The position numbers were made by a program, and so were the translations under genes. Source: Heterorhizobium halophytocola (GTDB lineage Bacteria > Pseudomonadota > Alphaproteobacteria > Rhizobiales > Rhizobiaceae). From it: a stretch of 64,000 nt of DNA. Below, in pieces: positions 1 to 8,550 of this stretch. Under the pieces are notes generated by a model. It was not told the origin of the DNA. It made no database searches and saw only the letters and a list, made by a program, of their open reading frames with translations. Each line of letters opens with the position of its first letter. Positions within the stretch are counted from its first letter, which is position 1. The DNA lies in the NCBI RefSeq assembly GCF_017873095.1, contig NZ_JAGGJU010000008.1:1-64000 (forward strand). Reading direction: 5' to 3'.

Positions 1-23
1 TTCAAATCCTGCCCCCGCAACCA
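1..23 (+). tRNA. 3' end of initiator tRNA-fMet (partial, cut by window edge)
   Basis: The first 23 bases read as the T-loop TTCAAAT, the 3' T-stem CCTGC, the 3' acceptor strand CCCCGCA, discriminator A and an encoded CCA. The T-loop, the run of C and the CGCAACCA end match bacterial initiator tRNA, in which A72 is left unpaired with C1. The 5' part lies outside the window, so the anticodon cannot be checked. The identification rests on my memory of fMet tRNA 3' sequences. A terminator follows 30 bases downstream. Confidence 0.75.
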
Positions 24-52
24 AATCAACAAACAATTAAAAAACCACACAC

Positions 53-84
53 AAAGCTCCTCAGCACACAGCGAGGAGCTTTTT
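53..84 (+). terminator. Rho-independent terminator after tRNA-fMet
   Basis: AAAGCTCCTC (53-62) pairs perfectly with GAGGAGCTTT (73-82) across a 10-base loop, and the stem runs into a T tract. Its place directly after the tRNA end suits termination of the tRNA transcript. The A run on the left arm means it could also stop the convergent LacI-gene transcript that ends at 152. Confidence 0.85.
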
Positions 85-151
85 GCCGTTCCAGGCGGCG
101 AAGACGCCCCTCCCTCAACACCGGCTTATCCTCTCGTCTGCTACGGACACG

Positions 152-1165
152 TCACCCCCCGAATATTGGCGGGATCATGTTGACGAGGGGTTTTTGCGTG
201 TTTTCCTCCATCATGGAAAACACCGCCTCCAGCATGGCGGGGACGTCCTGGCGGACCATTTCTATGCCGTTTCCGAGCAGGGCGACGAAGGGGTCCCAGT
301 CGAAGCAGCCGAGGAGCGGCGGCTGGAGGCGGTAGGCGTCCTGCCGGTTGATCCAGCGCATGACCCCTTCCAGCGAAATCGTCGAGTTCACGAACATCCC
401 CTTCGGCAGGTCGCCGTCCTTGCGCCACATCTCCGTCAGTGCTGCCTCCGCCCTATCCGGCGCATAGCCGCAGGCCAGGATATGGCTTGCCTCGACGTTC
501 AGCTCCATTTCCGCATGCGCGGCCGCAAAGCCGCGGATACGCTCGGCCGTATTGTGATCCGAGCCGCGGCCGCCGACAAAGACGAGAGGCGTCAGCCGTC
601 CGAGCGTCGCAAGCGTGTTTTCGAGAACCCGGCGCGTCAGGTCGTGGGCGCCGGCGTAGTTGTCCGAGATGACGGAGGGCGCCTTGGTGCCGGGCAGGTC
701 GAGATTGAGGCTCTGCACGCCGGCAGCGTGGCAGATGTCGGTGATCCGGTCGGGATCGGTCGCGCCGGTCGAAATCAGGCAATCGACCTGGTAAGACAGC
801 ATGGTCTTGGCCGCTTCCACTTCCAGTTCCGGATCGCGCCGGGTGCAGGTTATGATCGGAAAAAGCCCGCGTTCGCGCGCCATGTCCTCGAAGCGCTCGA
901 CGATCGAACCGAAATAGCGGTTGTCGTATTTGGGCACGATCATCCCGATGATTTTCGATTTCTCGCGGCGCAGCAGGCTTGCCTGCATGTTGACGGAATA
1001 CCCCTGTTCCTCCGCGATTTTGCTAATCTTCTGAGCCAGTTGACTGCTGATCCGGCGCTTCTTCCAATTGCCGTTGAGCACCGCGCTGACGGCACTGGCC
1101 GAGGTGCCCGCGAGTTCCGCCAGATCGTAGATCGTCGTGCGCTTGGCCGGCTTTTGCTGATTCAC
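152..1165 (-). CDS. LacI-family transcriptional regulator
   Basis: A 337-aa LacI/GalR-type repressor. The N-terminal helix-turn-helix (TIYDLAELAGTSASAVSAVL) and hinge are followed by a periplasmic-binding-protein-like sensor domain (from about IIGMIVPKYDNRYFGSIVE to the end). I chose the GTG at 1165 because GGAG lies just upstream and the HTH begins about 9 residues later, as is normal for the family. A TTG at 1216 would add 17 residues and would overlap the operator region. The gene is divergent from the importer operon that starts at 1449, with tandem palindromes between them, so it very likely represses that operon and binds its sugar or polyol ligand. The exact ligand is unknown; a pentitol is inferred from the neighbours. 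Confidence 0.93.
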   Translation of the reverse strand: MNQQKPAKRTTIYDLAELAGTSASAVSAVLNGNWKKRRISSQLAQKISKIAEEQGYSVNMQASLLRREKSKIIGMIVPKYDNRYFGSIVERFEDMARERGLFPIITCTRRDPELEVEAAKTMLSYQVDCLISTGATDPDRITDICHAAGVQSLNLDLPGTKAPSVISDNYAGAHDLTRRVLENTLATLGRLTPLVFVGGRGSDHNTAERIRGFAAAHAEMELNVEASHILACGYAPDRAEAALTEMWRKDGDLPKGMFVNSTISLEGVMRWINRQDAYRLQPPLLGCFDWDPFVALLGNGIEMVRQDVPAMLEAVFSMMEENTQKPLVNMIPPIFGG

Positions 1166-1219
1166 TCTTGTCGCTCCGCTTTTTACCAACTTGACATCTA
1201 ATCCTCTGCGTGACAATTG

Positions 1220-1239
1220 TTGCTACATCGATTGAGCAA
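1220..1239. promoter_or_regulatory. Operator-like palindrome, copy 1
   Basis: TTGCT...ATCGAT...AGCAA is a 20-bp imperfect palindrome centred on ATCGAT. It sits between the divergent LacI gene and the importer operon. LacI-family operators are typically about 20-bp palindromes with a central CG, which this has. A second, related copy starts 22 bp later. Confidence 0.6.
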
Positions 1240-1241
1240 AG

Positions 1242-1261
1242 TTGCTTCATCGATGTAGTCA
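1242..1261. promoter_or_regulatory. Operator-like palindrome, copy 2
   Basis: TTGCTTCATCGATGTAGTCA repeats the first copy (consensus TTGCTNCATCGAT), with centres 22 bp apart, about two helical turns. The outer arms of the two copies also form a longer inverted repeat, CTACATCGAT (1223-1232) with ATCGATGTAG (1249-1258). Two repressor dimers on the same face of the helix are plausible. Confidence 0.55.
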
Positions 1262-1448
1262 TGGGTTGTGGAGGCCTGTCGGGAGGTGTTGCCGACAGTT
1301 TGGCTTTGCCCAATGCGCCGACGCCAGAGGCGTCGCGTCGATAGGCGAAGGCGGGTGTGGCAACAGGCTGAGGGCGAGGTCTGGCGATCGCATGGAAGAG
1401 GACAGTCGAGCGCGGCCTGACAGAAGGTTCGCGATGGAGGAGGAAACA

Positions 1449-2495
1449 ATGAAAATTCGCAATTTCCTGATGGCAACCGCAGCGTCGCTGGCCGGTCTTG
1501 CCGGTGTCGCGCAGGCGCAGGATGCCGCAACAGTCGCATTTCTGATGCCCGACCAGGCATCGACCCGCTACGAGCAGCACGATTTCCCCGGCTTCAAGGC
1601 CGAAATGGAGAAGCTCTGTGCCGATTGCACGGTCATCTACCAGAATGCCAATGCCGATGCCTCGCTGCAGCAACAGCAATTCAATTCCGTGATCGCCCAG
1701 GGAGCCACCGTCATCGTTCTCGATCCGGTCGATTCGTCGGCGGCCGCCGGTCTGGTCCAGATCGCCCATTCGCAGAACGTCAAGGTCATCGCCTATGATC
1801 GTCCGATTCCGGCCATGCCTGCGGATTACTATGTCTCCTTCGACAATGAGGGGATCGGCCATGCCATCGCGGTGTCGCTCGTCGAACACCTGAAGGCCGA
1901 GGGTGTTGCAGCAGGTTCCGGCGTCCTGGAAATCAACGGCTCGCCGACAGACGCCGCCGCCGGCCTGATCCGGGACGGCATTCATCGCGGCCTGAAGGAT
2001 TCCGGTTACGAGACGCTGGCCGAATACGACACGCCGGAATGGGCGCCGCCGAAGGCGCAGGAATGGGCGGCCGGCCAGATCACCCGCTTCGGCGACAAGA
2101 TCAAGGGCGTGGTCGCTGCCAATGACGGCACGGGCGGCGGCGCGATCGCCGCATTCAAGGCCGCCGGCGTCAAGCCGGTTCCGCCGGTGACCGGCAATGA
2201 CGCCACCATCGCGGCGCTGCAGCTGATCATCGCCGGCGACCAATACAACACCATCTCCAAGCCGTCGGAGATCGTGGCGGCTGCCGCAGCCAAGGTCGCC
2301 GTGCAGCTGGCCAGGGGCGAGACGCCCGAGGCGAAGACCAAGCTCTACGAGACGCCATCGGAACTCTTCGTTCCGGCCGTTGTCACGGCCGAGAACATCA
2401 AGGCGGAAATCTTCGACAAGAAGATCCAGACGGCCGAGGAAGTGTGCACCGGCGAATATGCCGCGGCCTGCAAGACGCTTGGTATCACCGAGTAA
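1449..2495 (+). CDS. Sugar/polyol ABC transporter substrate-binding protein (XylF-like)
   Basis: A 348-aa periplasmic binding protein of the Peripla_BP_4 (ribose/xylose) type. It opens with a Sec signal peptide (MKIRNFLMATAASLAGLAG...AQA, cleavage near residue 22) and then the MPDQASTRYEQHDFPGF segment typical of xylose-binding-protein relatives. The start at 1449 has AGGAGG a few bases upstream; the longer upstream reading frame has no signal peptide at its front. It is the first gene of an operon with an ATPase, a permease, an SDR and an FGGY kinase. It binds the imported sugar or polyol in the periplasm; a pentitol such as ribitol or xylitol is inferred, not shown. Confidence 0.93.
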   Translation: MKIRNFLMATAASLAGLAGVAQAQDAATVAFLMPDQASTRYEQHDFPGFKAEMEKLCADCTVIYQNANADASLQQQQFNSVIAQGATVIVLDPVDSSAAAGLVQIAHSQNVKVIAYDRPIPAMPADYYVSFDNEGIGHAIAVSLVEHLKAEGVAAGSGVLEINGSPTDAAAGLIRDGIHRGLKDSGYETLAEYDTPEWAPPKAQEWAAGQITRFGDKIKGVVAANDGTGGGAIAAFKAAGVKPVPPVTGNDATIAALQLIIAGDQYNTISKPSEIVAAAAAKVAVQLARGETPEAKTKLYETPSELFVPAVVTAENIKAEIFDKKIQTAEEVCTGEYAAACKTLGITE

Positions 2496-2510
2496 GGGAC
2501 ATCCCGCATA

Positions 2511-2535
2511 TCCGACCGGGCGGCGCCCGGTCGGA
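2511..2535 (+). terminator. Intercistronic hairpin after the binding-protein gene
   Basis: TCCGACCGGGC (2511-2521) and GCCCGGTCGGA (2525-2535) form a perfect 11-bp GC-rich stem with a 3-base loop. No T run follows and the ATPase gene starts 25 bases later. It is therefore more likely an mRNA-stabilising or attenuating element that raises binding-protein output than a full terminator. Confidence 0.7.
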
Positions 2536-2559
2536 CGTCCCGCAGCCTGGAGGCCTATC

Positions 2560-3381
2560 ATGATCCGCGAAGACAACTCTCCGCCGCAAAGAGGAACCAC
2601 GATCCTTCGTCTAGAGAAGGTGTCAAAGAATTTCGGCGCCGTCTCGGCGCTGACGGATATCGACCTGGAAGTCAGGGCCGGCGAGGTCGTGGCCCTGGTC
2701 GGTGACAACGGCGCGGGCAAGTCGACGCTCGTCAAGACGCTGGCCGGAGTGCACCAGCCGTCATCCGGAACGATTGAATTCTGCGGCCGGGCGGTATCGC
2801 TCGACAGCCCCAGCACCGCGCTCGAGCTCGGCATAGCCACCGTCTTTCAGGATCTCGCGCTTTGCGAAAATCTGGATGTCGTGGCCAATCTGTTCCTCGG
2901 CCACGAAATCGATCCATGGAATCTCGACGAAGTGGCGATGGAGGTTCGGGCCTGGACGCTTCTGCGCGAACTGGCGGCACGCATTCCCTCCGTCCGCGAG
3001 CCGATCGCCTCGCTGTCCGGCGGTCAGCGGCAGACGGTGGCGATCGCCAGGTCGCTGCTGCTCAATCCGAAGATCATCATGCTGGACGAGCCAACGGCAG
3101 CGCTTGGCGTGGCGCAGACGGCGGAGGTACTGAACCTGATCGAACGGGTGCGCGAGCGCGGCCTTGGCGTCATCATCATCAGCCATAACATGGAAGACGT
3201 TCGCGCCGTCGCCGACCGTATCGTGGTGCTGCGACTGGGGCGCAACAACGGTGTCTTCACACCGGAGACATCCAACCAGGAACTTGTCGCCGCGATCACC
3301 GGGGCGACGGAAAATTCCGTTTCGAGGCGCATGGACCGTCGTGCCGGCGCCACCACCGAACTTGGCGGGAGGCCCGCATGA
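2560..3381 (+). CDS. Sugar ABC transporter ATP-binding protein (single-domain, XylG-like)
   Basis: A 273-aa ATPase with Walker A GDNGAGKST (about residue 53), signature LSGGQRQ, Walker B IIMLDEPTAALG and the H-loop ISHNMED. Carbohydrate importers of this class often have a fused double ATPase of about 500 aa. This one has a single domain, as in alphaproteobacterial XylG-type proteins. I chose the ATG at 2560, preceded by GGAGG. Its end overlaps the permease start by 4 bases (ATGA), so the two are translationally coupled. It powers uptake with the preceding binding protein and the following permease. Confidence 0.93.
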   Translation: MIREDNSPPQRGTTILRLEKVSKNFGAVSALTDIDLEVRAGEVVALVGDNGAGKSTLVKTLAGVHQPSSGTIEFCGRAVSLDSPSTALELGIATVFQDLALCENLDVVANLFLGHEIDPWNLDEVAMEVRAWTLLRELAARIPSVREPIASLSGGQRQTVAIARSLLLNPKIIMLDEPTAALGVAQTAEVLNLIERVRERGLGVIIISHNMEDVRAVADRIVVLRLGRNNGVFTPETSNQELVAAITGATENSVSRRMDRRAGATTELGGRPA

Positions 3382-4649
3382 ACGACCACACGTCAAAGGA
3401 AATGCCAGCCCCGGCCCCCGCTGCCCTGGCACTCGACCGCAGCGATGAACGCGTGCACCATCAGGACAGCGTGTTCGGAATGGTCAAGGCCTTCATCGAC
3501 CGCGTCCGCTCGGGCGATCTCGGCATGTTGCCGGTTGCCGTCGGCTTGGTCGTCATTTCAGTCGTGTTCAGCGTCTTGAATCCGGTCTTTCTCGCGCCGA
3601 ACAACCTGGTCAACCTGTTGTTTGATTGTGCGACCGTCGGCTTTATCTCGCTCGGCGTCGTCTGCGTCCTGATGCTCGGTGAGATCGACCTGTCGATCGG
3701 CTCGATGAGCGGTCTGGCCTCTGCCATTATCGGGGTCTTCTGGGTCAATGCCGGGTGGCCGGTCATCGGCGCCATCATCGCAGCGCTCGTCGTCGGCGCG
3801 CTGGTCGGCGCGGTCTACGGCGTGCTTTACAATCGCCTGGGGATGCCGAGCTTTGTCGCCACCCTTGCCGGGCTGCTGGCCCTTCTGGGTTTGCAGCTCT
3901 ACATCCTCGGCCCGACCGGCAGCATCAATCTGCCTTACGCCTCCGCCCTTGTCCGCTTTGGCCAGATCCTGGTCATGCCGGCCTGGGTGTCCTATCTGCT
4001 GGCGCTCCTGCCGGGTGCGATCATCCTGTTTGCCGGTCTGAAGGCGCGCAGCCGCCGCAGAGAGATGAACCTGTCGGCCGGGCCCTTGAGCGCGCTTGTC
4101 CTCAAGGCGGGGATCTTCACCGTTGCCCTGGAATTTGCCGCATATTATCTGAACCTCGGTCGCGGCGTTCCGTGGATGTTCGGCCTTTTCGTCGGCTTCG
4201 TGGTGATCTTGAACTATGCGCTGACGAAGACGAAATGGGGTCGCTCGATGTTTGCGGTCGGTGGCAACCGGGAGGCTGCGCGCCGCTCCGGCATCAATGT
4301 CCGCCGCATCTACATGAGCGCCTTCATCCTGTGTTCGACGCTTGCCTCGCTCGGCGGCATTCTATCGGCCTCGCGTCTTGCCTCCTCCAGCCAGCAGGCC
4401 GGCACGGGCGACGTGAACCTCAATGCCATCGCGGCGGCGGTGATCGGCGGCACCAGCCTGTTCGGCGGCCGTGGCAGTGCCTATTCGGCGCTGCTCGGGG
4501 TGATCGTCATTCAGGCGATCTCCAACGGATTGACTCTTCTGAACCTCAACTCGTCCCTGCGCTACATGATCACCGGCGCGGTCCTGGCGATCGCCGTCAT
4601 CGTCGATTCGCTGGCGCGCCGTTCTCGTGTCAGCCACGGCCGCGCCTGA
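3378..4649 (+). CDS. Sugar ABC transporter permease (XylH-like)
   Basis: A 423-aa inner-membrane protein of the BPD_transp_2 family. After a polar N-terminus of about 45 residues, hydrophobic segments begin at [20 protein letters not shown], with the family motif [17 protein letters not shown] (about residues 98-115). More membrane spans follow to the C-terminus, including [24 protein letters not shown]. The length of over 400 aa matches xylose-type permeases rather than the roughly 330-aa ribose type. Coupled to the ATPase by a 4-base overlap. Confidence 0.93.
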   Translation: MNDHTSKEMPAPAPAALALDRSDERVHHQDSVFGMVKAFIDRVRSGDLGMLPVAVGLVVISVVFSVLNPVFLAPNNLVNLLFDCATVGFISLGVVCVLMLGEIDLSIGSMSGLASAIIGVFWVNAGWPVIGAIIAALVVGALVGAVYGVLYNRLGMPSFVATLAGLLALLGLQLYILGPTGSINLPYASALVRFGQILVMPAWVSYLLALLPGAIILFAGLKARSRRREMNLSAGPLSALVLKAGIFTVALEFAAYYLNLGRGVPWMFGLFVGFVVILNYALTKTKWGRSMFAVGGNREAARRSGINVRRIYMSAFILCSTLASLGGILSASRLASSSQQAGTGDVNLNAIAAAVIGGTSLFGGRGSAYSALLGVIVIQAISNGLTLLNLNSSLRYMITGAVLAIAVIVDSLARRSRVSHGRA

Positions 4650-4672
4650 GCGAAAAGAAAGGAATAAAGATC

Positions 4673-5401
4673 ATGGGTAATCTCATGGACGGCAAAGTGG
4701 CAGCAATCACGGGCGCCGCCTCGGGCATCGGTCTGGAATGCGCCAGGACACTCCTCGCCGAAGGTGGGAAGGTCGTTCTGATCGATCGCGCCAGGGACAA
4801 GCTCGAAACGCTCTGCATGGAGTTGGGCGAGCGCGCCATTCCGCTGGTGGTCGACCTTCTCGATCCCAGGGATGTCTCCGGCATCTTGCCGCGCATCCTT
4901 GAAAAGGCCGGCGGTCTCGACATCTTCCATGCCAATGCCGGCGCTTATATCGGCGGTCCGGTGGCGGAGGGAGATCCCGATGCCTGGGATCGCATGCTCA
5001 ACCTCAACATCAATGCGGCGTTTCGCTCGGTGCATGCCGTGCTGCCGCACATGATCGAACAGAAGACAGGCGATATCCTGTTCACCAGCTCGATTGCCGG
5101 CGTCGTGCCGGTGATCTGGGAGCCGATCTACACGGCCTCGAAATTCGCGGTGCAGGCCTTCGTCCACACGACCCGGCGCCAGGTGGCCCAGCACGGCGTG
5201 CGCGTCGGTGCTGTCCTGCCGGGACCGGTGGTAACGGCTCTTCTGGATGACTGGCCAAAGGCCAAGATGGAGGAGGCGCTTGCCAATGGCAGTCTGATGC
5301 AGCCGAAGGAGGTTGCGGACGCGGTTCTCTTCATGCTGTCGCGTCCCCGCAATGTCACCATCCGGGATCTGGTGATCCTGCCCAACAGCGTCGATCTCTG
5401 A
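4673..5401 (+). CDS. SDR-family oxidoreductase, probable polyol (ribitol-type) dehydrogenase
   Basis: A 242-aa classical short-chain dehydrogenase. It has the nucleotide-binding motif TGAASGIG (about residues 14-21), the NAG-type motif HANAGAY, catalytic Ser in FTSSIAG and the YTASK motif (Tyr and Lys) around residue 155. The start at 4673 has AAAGGAA upstream. It lies 23 bases after the permease and 46 bases before an FGGY pentulose kinase. An NAD-dependent polyol-to-ketose oxidation followed by phosphorylation fits ribitol to ribulose to ribulose 5-phosphate. The substrate is inferred from that pairing. Confidence 0.85.
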   Translation: MGNLMDGKVAAITGAASGIGLECARTLLAEGGKVVLIDRARDKLETLCMELGERAIPLVVDLLDPRDVSGILPRILEKAGGLDIFHANAGAYIGGPVAEGDPDAWDRMLNLNINAAFRSVHAVLPHMIEQKTGDILFTSSIAGVVPVIWEPIYTASKFAVQAFVHTTRRQVAQHGVRVGAVLPGPVVTALLDDWPKAKMEEALANGSLMQPKEVADAVLFMLSRPRNVTIRDLVILPNSVDL

Positions 5402-5447
5402 TCGAAAGGCCTGCCGTCGAACTGCGGCAGCCTTCTGTCTTCCACGA

Positions 5448-7082
5448 ATGCGAAAACAAGCCATGGCGAACGAAACCATCAGCAAGGGCTATGTCATCGG
5501 CGTCGATGTCGGGACGGGCAGTGCTCGGGCCGGCGTCTTCGACCTGTCCGGTGTGATGCTGGCATCCGCCAAGCGGGACATCACCCTCTACCAGGAGGCC
5601 GGCTCCATCGTCGAACAGTCGAGCGACGAGATCTGGCAGGCGGTTTGCGACTGTGTTCGCGAATGCGTCGCCAGCGCCGGCATTACCGCGCAGGAGGTTC
5701 TGGGGCTCGGCTTCGATGCGACCTGCTCCCTGGTCGTTCTTGGAGAGGAGGGCCGACCCATTGCCGTCGGGCCGTCCGACGACCCGGCACGCAACATCAT
5801 CGTCTGGATGGACCACCGTGCCGTGTCCCAGGCGGAAAGGATCAACGCCGAGGGCCATGAGGTGCTGCGCTATGTCGGTGGACGGATCTCCCCCGAGATG
5901 GAAACACCGAAGCTGCTGTGGCTGAAGGAAAACCGACCGGACACCTTTGACGGCGCCTGGCAGTTCCTGGACCTTGCCGACTTCCTGACATGGCGTGCCA
6001 CGGGCGATCTCTCCCGTTCGACCTGCACGGTCACCTGCAAATGGACCTATCTCGCCCATGAGGCGCGCTGGGACCCCAGCTATTTCCGGCAGATCGGTCT
6101 GGGCGTCCTGGCCGAGGAGAATTTCGAGCGCATCGGCACGTCGATCGTCGAGCCCGGTTGCGCGCTGGGCAAGGGGCTGACGGCGCAGGCGGCGCAGGCG
6201 ATGGGACTGACGGTCGGCACGGCGGTCGCGAGCGGCATGATCGACGCCCATGCTGGCGGCATCGGAACCGTCGGTGGCGATGGCGCGCCGCAAAACAGTC
6301 TGGCCTATGTGTTCGGCACCTCCTCCTGCACCATGACATCGACGGCCGAACCGGTCTTTGTCCCGGGAGTCTGGGGCCCCTATTTTTCCGCGATGGTGCC
6401 GGGCATGTGGCTCAATGAAGGTGGCCAGAGCGCTGCAGGCGCGGCGATCGACCAGCTGCTCTTACTGCATCCCTTTGCCGGTGAGGCAAAGGCGATGGCC
6501 CGACAGCAGGGCAAGGCGCTGCCGGTCATGCTGGCCGATCTCGCGAGCGCGCGTTGCGCCAACCCGGCCGACGCACTGGAGCAGGTGCGGGGTATCCATG
6601 TGGTACCGGAATTCCTCGGCAACCGCGCACCCTTCGCCGACCCGCAGGCGCGCGCCGTCATCACCGGCCTCGGCATGGAGCGCGATCTCGACAGTCTTGT
6701 CCGGCTCTATCTGGCAGGGCTCTACGGCATCGGCTACGGACTTCGACAGATCATCGAAACGCAGGCCAAGGCCGGCGCGGATATCGCACAGGTGGTGGTC
6801 AGCGGCGGTGCGGGCCAGCATCCGTTCATTCGCCAGATATTGGCCGATGCCAGCGGCAAGCCGGTGGCGGCACCGGTTGCCGAAGAGCCGGTGCTCCTCG
6901 GCGCGGCAATCCTGGGCGCTGTGGCGGCCGAAGGGTTCGCCGACATGCGGGACGCGATGGCGCAGATGAGTCGCCTGGAAGCGGTATATCGCCCCGATGA
7001 ACGGGTCCGGCGCGGCCACGCAGAGCGATACGCGGCCTTTCAGCGTATCCAGGCCCTCGGCAGGGAGCTTCGCGATCTTTAA
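5448..7082 (+). CDS. FGGY-family pentulose kinase (D-ribulokinase-like)
   Basis: A 544-aa sugar kinase. The N-terminal phosphate-binding loop reads VIGVDVGTGSARAGVFDL, a WMDHRA motif follows near residue 120, and the C-terminal FGGY domain carries VVSGGAGQHPFIRQILAD and the LGAAILGA adenine-binding segment. Length and motifs fit the ribulokinase-like pentulose kinase subfamily that is often paired with ribitol dehydrogenase. An alternative ATG at 5463 would remove five residues; neither start has a clear ribosome site. Last gene of the operon, convergent with the histidine-kinase gene. It should yield a pentulose 5-phosphate for the pentose phosphate pathway. Confidence 0.88.
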   Translation: MRKQAMANETISKGYVIGVDVGTGSARAGVFDLSGVMLASAKRDITLYQEAGSIVEQSSDEIWQAVCDCVRECVASAGITAQEVLGLGFDATCSLVVLGEEGRPIAVGPSDDPARNIIVWMDHRAVSQAERINAEGHEVLRYVGGRISPEMETPKLLWLKENRPDTFDGAWQFLDLADFLTWRATGDLSRSTCTVTCKWTYLAHEARWDPSYFRQIGLGVLAEENFERIGTSIVEPGCALGKGLTAQAAQAMGLTVGTAVASGMIDAHAGGIGTVGGDGAPQNSLAYVFGTSSCTMTSTAEPVFVPGVWGPYFSAMVPGMWLNEGGQSAAGAAIDQLLLLHPFAGEAKAMARQQGKALPVMLADLASARCANPADALEQVRGIHVVPEFLGNRAPFADPQARAVITGLGMERDLDSLVRLYLAGLYGIGYGLRQIIETQAKAGADIAQVVVSGGAGQHPFIRQILADASGKPVAAPVAEEPVLLGAAILGAVAAEGFADMRDAMAQMSRLEAVYRPDERVRRGHAERYAAFQRIQALGRELRDL

Positions 7083-7101
7083 AAAAGCGTGGATCGCCGG
7101 C

Positions 7102-8550
7102 TTAGGCCTTTCGGCTTTTCCCCGAGGCGGCAGCACTTTCGGCCGGCAGGGAGATTATCGCCCTCAGGCCCGGGTCATTGTCCTTCAGGGTGACGTCGCC
7201 TCCGTGCTGGCGGGCCACGGCGCGAACGATCGACAGTCCGAGCCCGACGCCGCCGGTGTCGCGGTTGCGGGACGCTTCCAGACGGACGAAGGGCTCGAAT
7301 ACGCTGGCTTTCATCTCGTCGGGAATACCCGGACCGCTGTCTTCCACCACGATATCGAGCGTGGCACCGGAATGGCGGATATAGACCTTGGCGCCACCGG
7401 CATATTTGACCGCGTTCTCGAGCAGGTTGCGGATCGCCCGGCGCAGGCCGTCCGGTCGGCATCGGTAGGTTATTTGCGGGCCCTCGGCATAGCTGACCGC
7501 CTGCCCAAGGTCCGCCAGATCGTCGCAAACGCTGCCTACCAGCGCATCGAGCTCCATCGCCCGCGTCTCCTCGCCGCTGCTTTCACCGCGCGCAAAGGAA
7601 ATCGCGGCGACCGTCATCGCCTCCAGTTCGCTGATCGTCGCCAGCATCTTTTCCTGGACATCGGGATCGCTGACGAATTCGGCCCGCAGGCGCAGCGATG
7701 TAAGGGGCGTGCGCAGGTCGTGGCCGATGGCGGCGAGCATGCGCGTGCGGTCCTGGACGAAACGATGCAGCCGTTCCTGCATGCGGTTGAACGCCTCTGC
7801 CGTTCGCCGGATGTCGTCGGGACCCTTTTCCGGTAGCGGCGGCAGGTTTTCACCGCGTCCGAGAGCTTCGGCCGAAACCGCCAGTCGTCTCAGCGGTCGG
7901 GCGATCCGGGCGGCGATGAAGACACTGATCACCGCAAGGCCGATCGCGGTGATCCCGATTGATGTCAAAGGTCCGGTGCTCCACCAGGAGCCAGTGTGAG
8001 GCCGATGATAGACGGTGTTGAGCCACTGGCCGCTATCCAGTTCGATCGCGATTCCGAGGCCCTCATGTCCGTCGAAGGTCATGAAACGGGCCTGTTGCGG
8101 AAAGCTCCAGAGAAGACTCGATGGTTCAACCCATGTGCTGCCGGCTTTCGGCTCGACGGAGGTGGCGGCAGCCGCGCCGGTATGCCTATCCGGGCTCAGT
8201 CCCAATTTCTCCCTGAAGTCGACGAAGTTTGCCAGCGGTCGCTTGAGCTCGCTCGAGGCTCGCCGGCTCCAGGTGTCGAGCGGTTCGAGCCCGTCGGTGG
8301 AAATCCAGAACCGCGTATAGTTCGTTTCGCTCGCCAGAAGCGCCTGCTGGCGAAATTCCGGCGGCAGAACCTGGATCAGCCGGGTGACGGACACGGTCCG
8401 GCTGATGAACTCGCTCTTGGCCGCGGCGAGCAGCGCCTTCGATCGCTCGTCCCAGGAGATCAGGAATGTCAAAGCCTGCGCCACGACCAGGGCCATCAGC
8501 GTGAAGCCGATCAGCTGGCCGGTCAGGCTCCTCTTCCACCAATGCGTCAT
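7102..8550 (-). CDS. Two-component sensor histidine kinase
   Basis: A 482-aa membrane kinase. TM1 is LIGFTLMALVVAQALTFLI. A periplasmic sensor region of about 140 residues follows, then TM2 (IGITAIGLAVISVFIAARI), a HAMP linker, the H-box IGHDLRTPLTSLRLR with the phosphorylated His, the N-box NLLENAVKYAG and G-boxes VEDSGPGIPDE and GGVGLGLSIV. I chose the ATG at 8550, which overlaps the regulator's stop codon by 4 bases, over a longer frame to 8592. It is the second gene after the OmpR-type regulator and is its likely partner. The signal is unknown; the nearby periplasmic oxidoreductase suggests an envelope signal, which is only inference. Confidence 0.94.
   Translation of the reverse strand: MTHWWKRSLTGQLIGFTLMALVVAQALTFLISWDERSKALLAAAKSEFISRTVSVTRLIQVLPPEFRQQALLASETNYTRFWISTDGLEPLDTWSRRASSELKRPLANFVDFREKLGLSPDRHTGAAAATSVEPKAGSTWVEPSSLLWSFPQQARFMTFDGHEGLGIAIELDSGQWLNTVYHRPHTGSWWSTGPLTSIGITAIGLAVISVFIAARIARPLRRLAVSAEALGRGENLPPLPEKGPDDIRRTAEAFNRMQERLHRFVQDRTRMLAAIGHDLRTPLTSLRLRAEFVSDPDVQEKMLATISELEAMTVAAISFARGESSGEETRAMELDALVGSVCDDLADLGQAVSYAEGPQITYRCRPDGLRRAIRNLLENAVKYAGGAKVYIRHSGATLDIVVEDSGPGIPDEMKASVFEPFVRLEASRNRDTGGVGLGLSIVRAVARQHGGDVTLKDNDPGLRAIISLPAESAAASGKSRKA

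Noticed and set aside
1023-2840. A 605-residue minus-strand frame
   Set aside because: Antisense to the clear binding-protein and ATPase genes and overlapping the LacI start; no family features.
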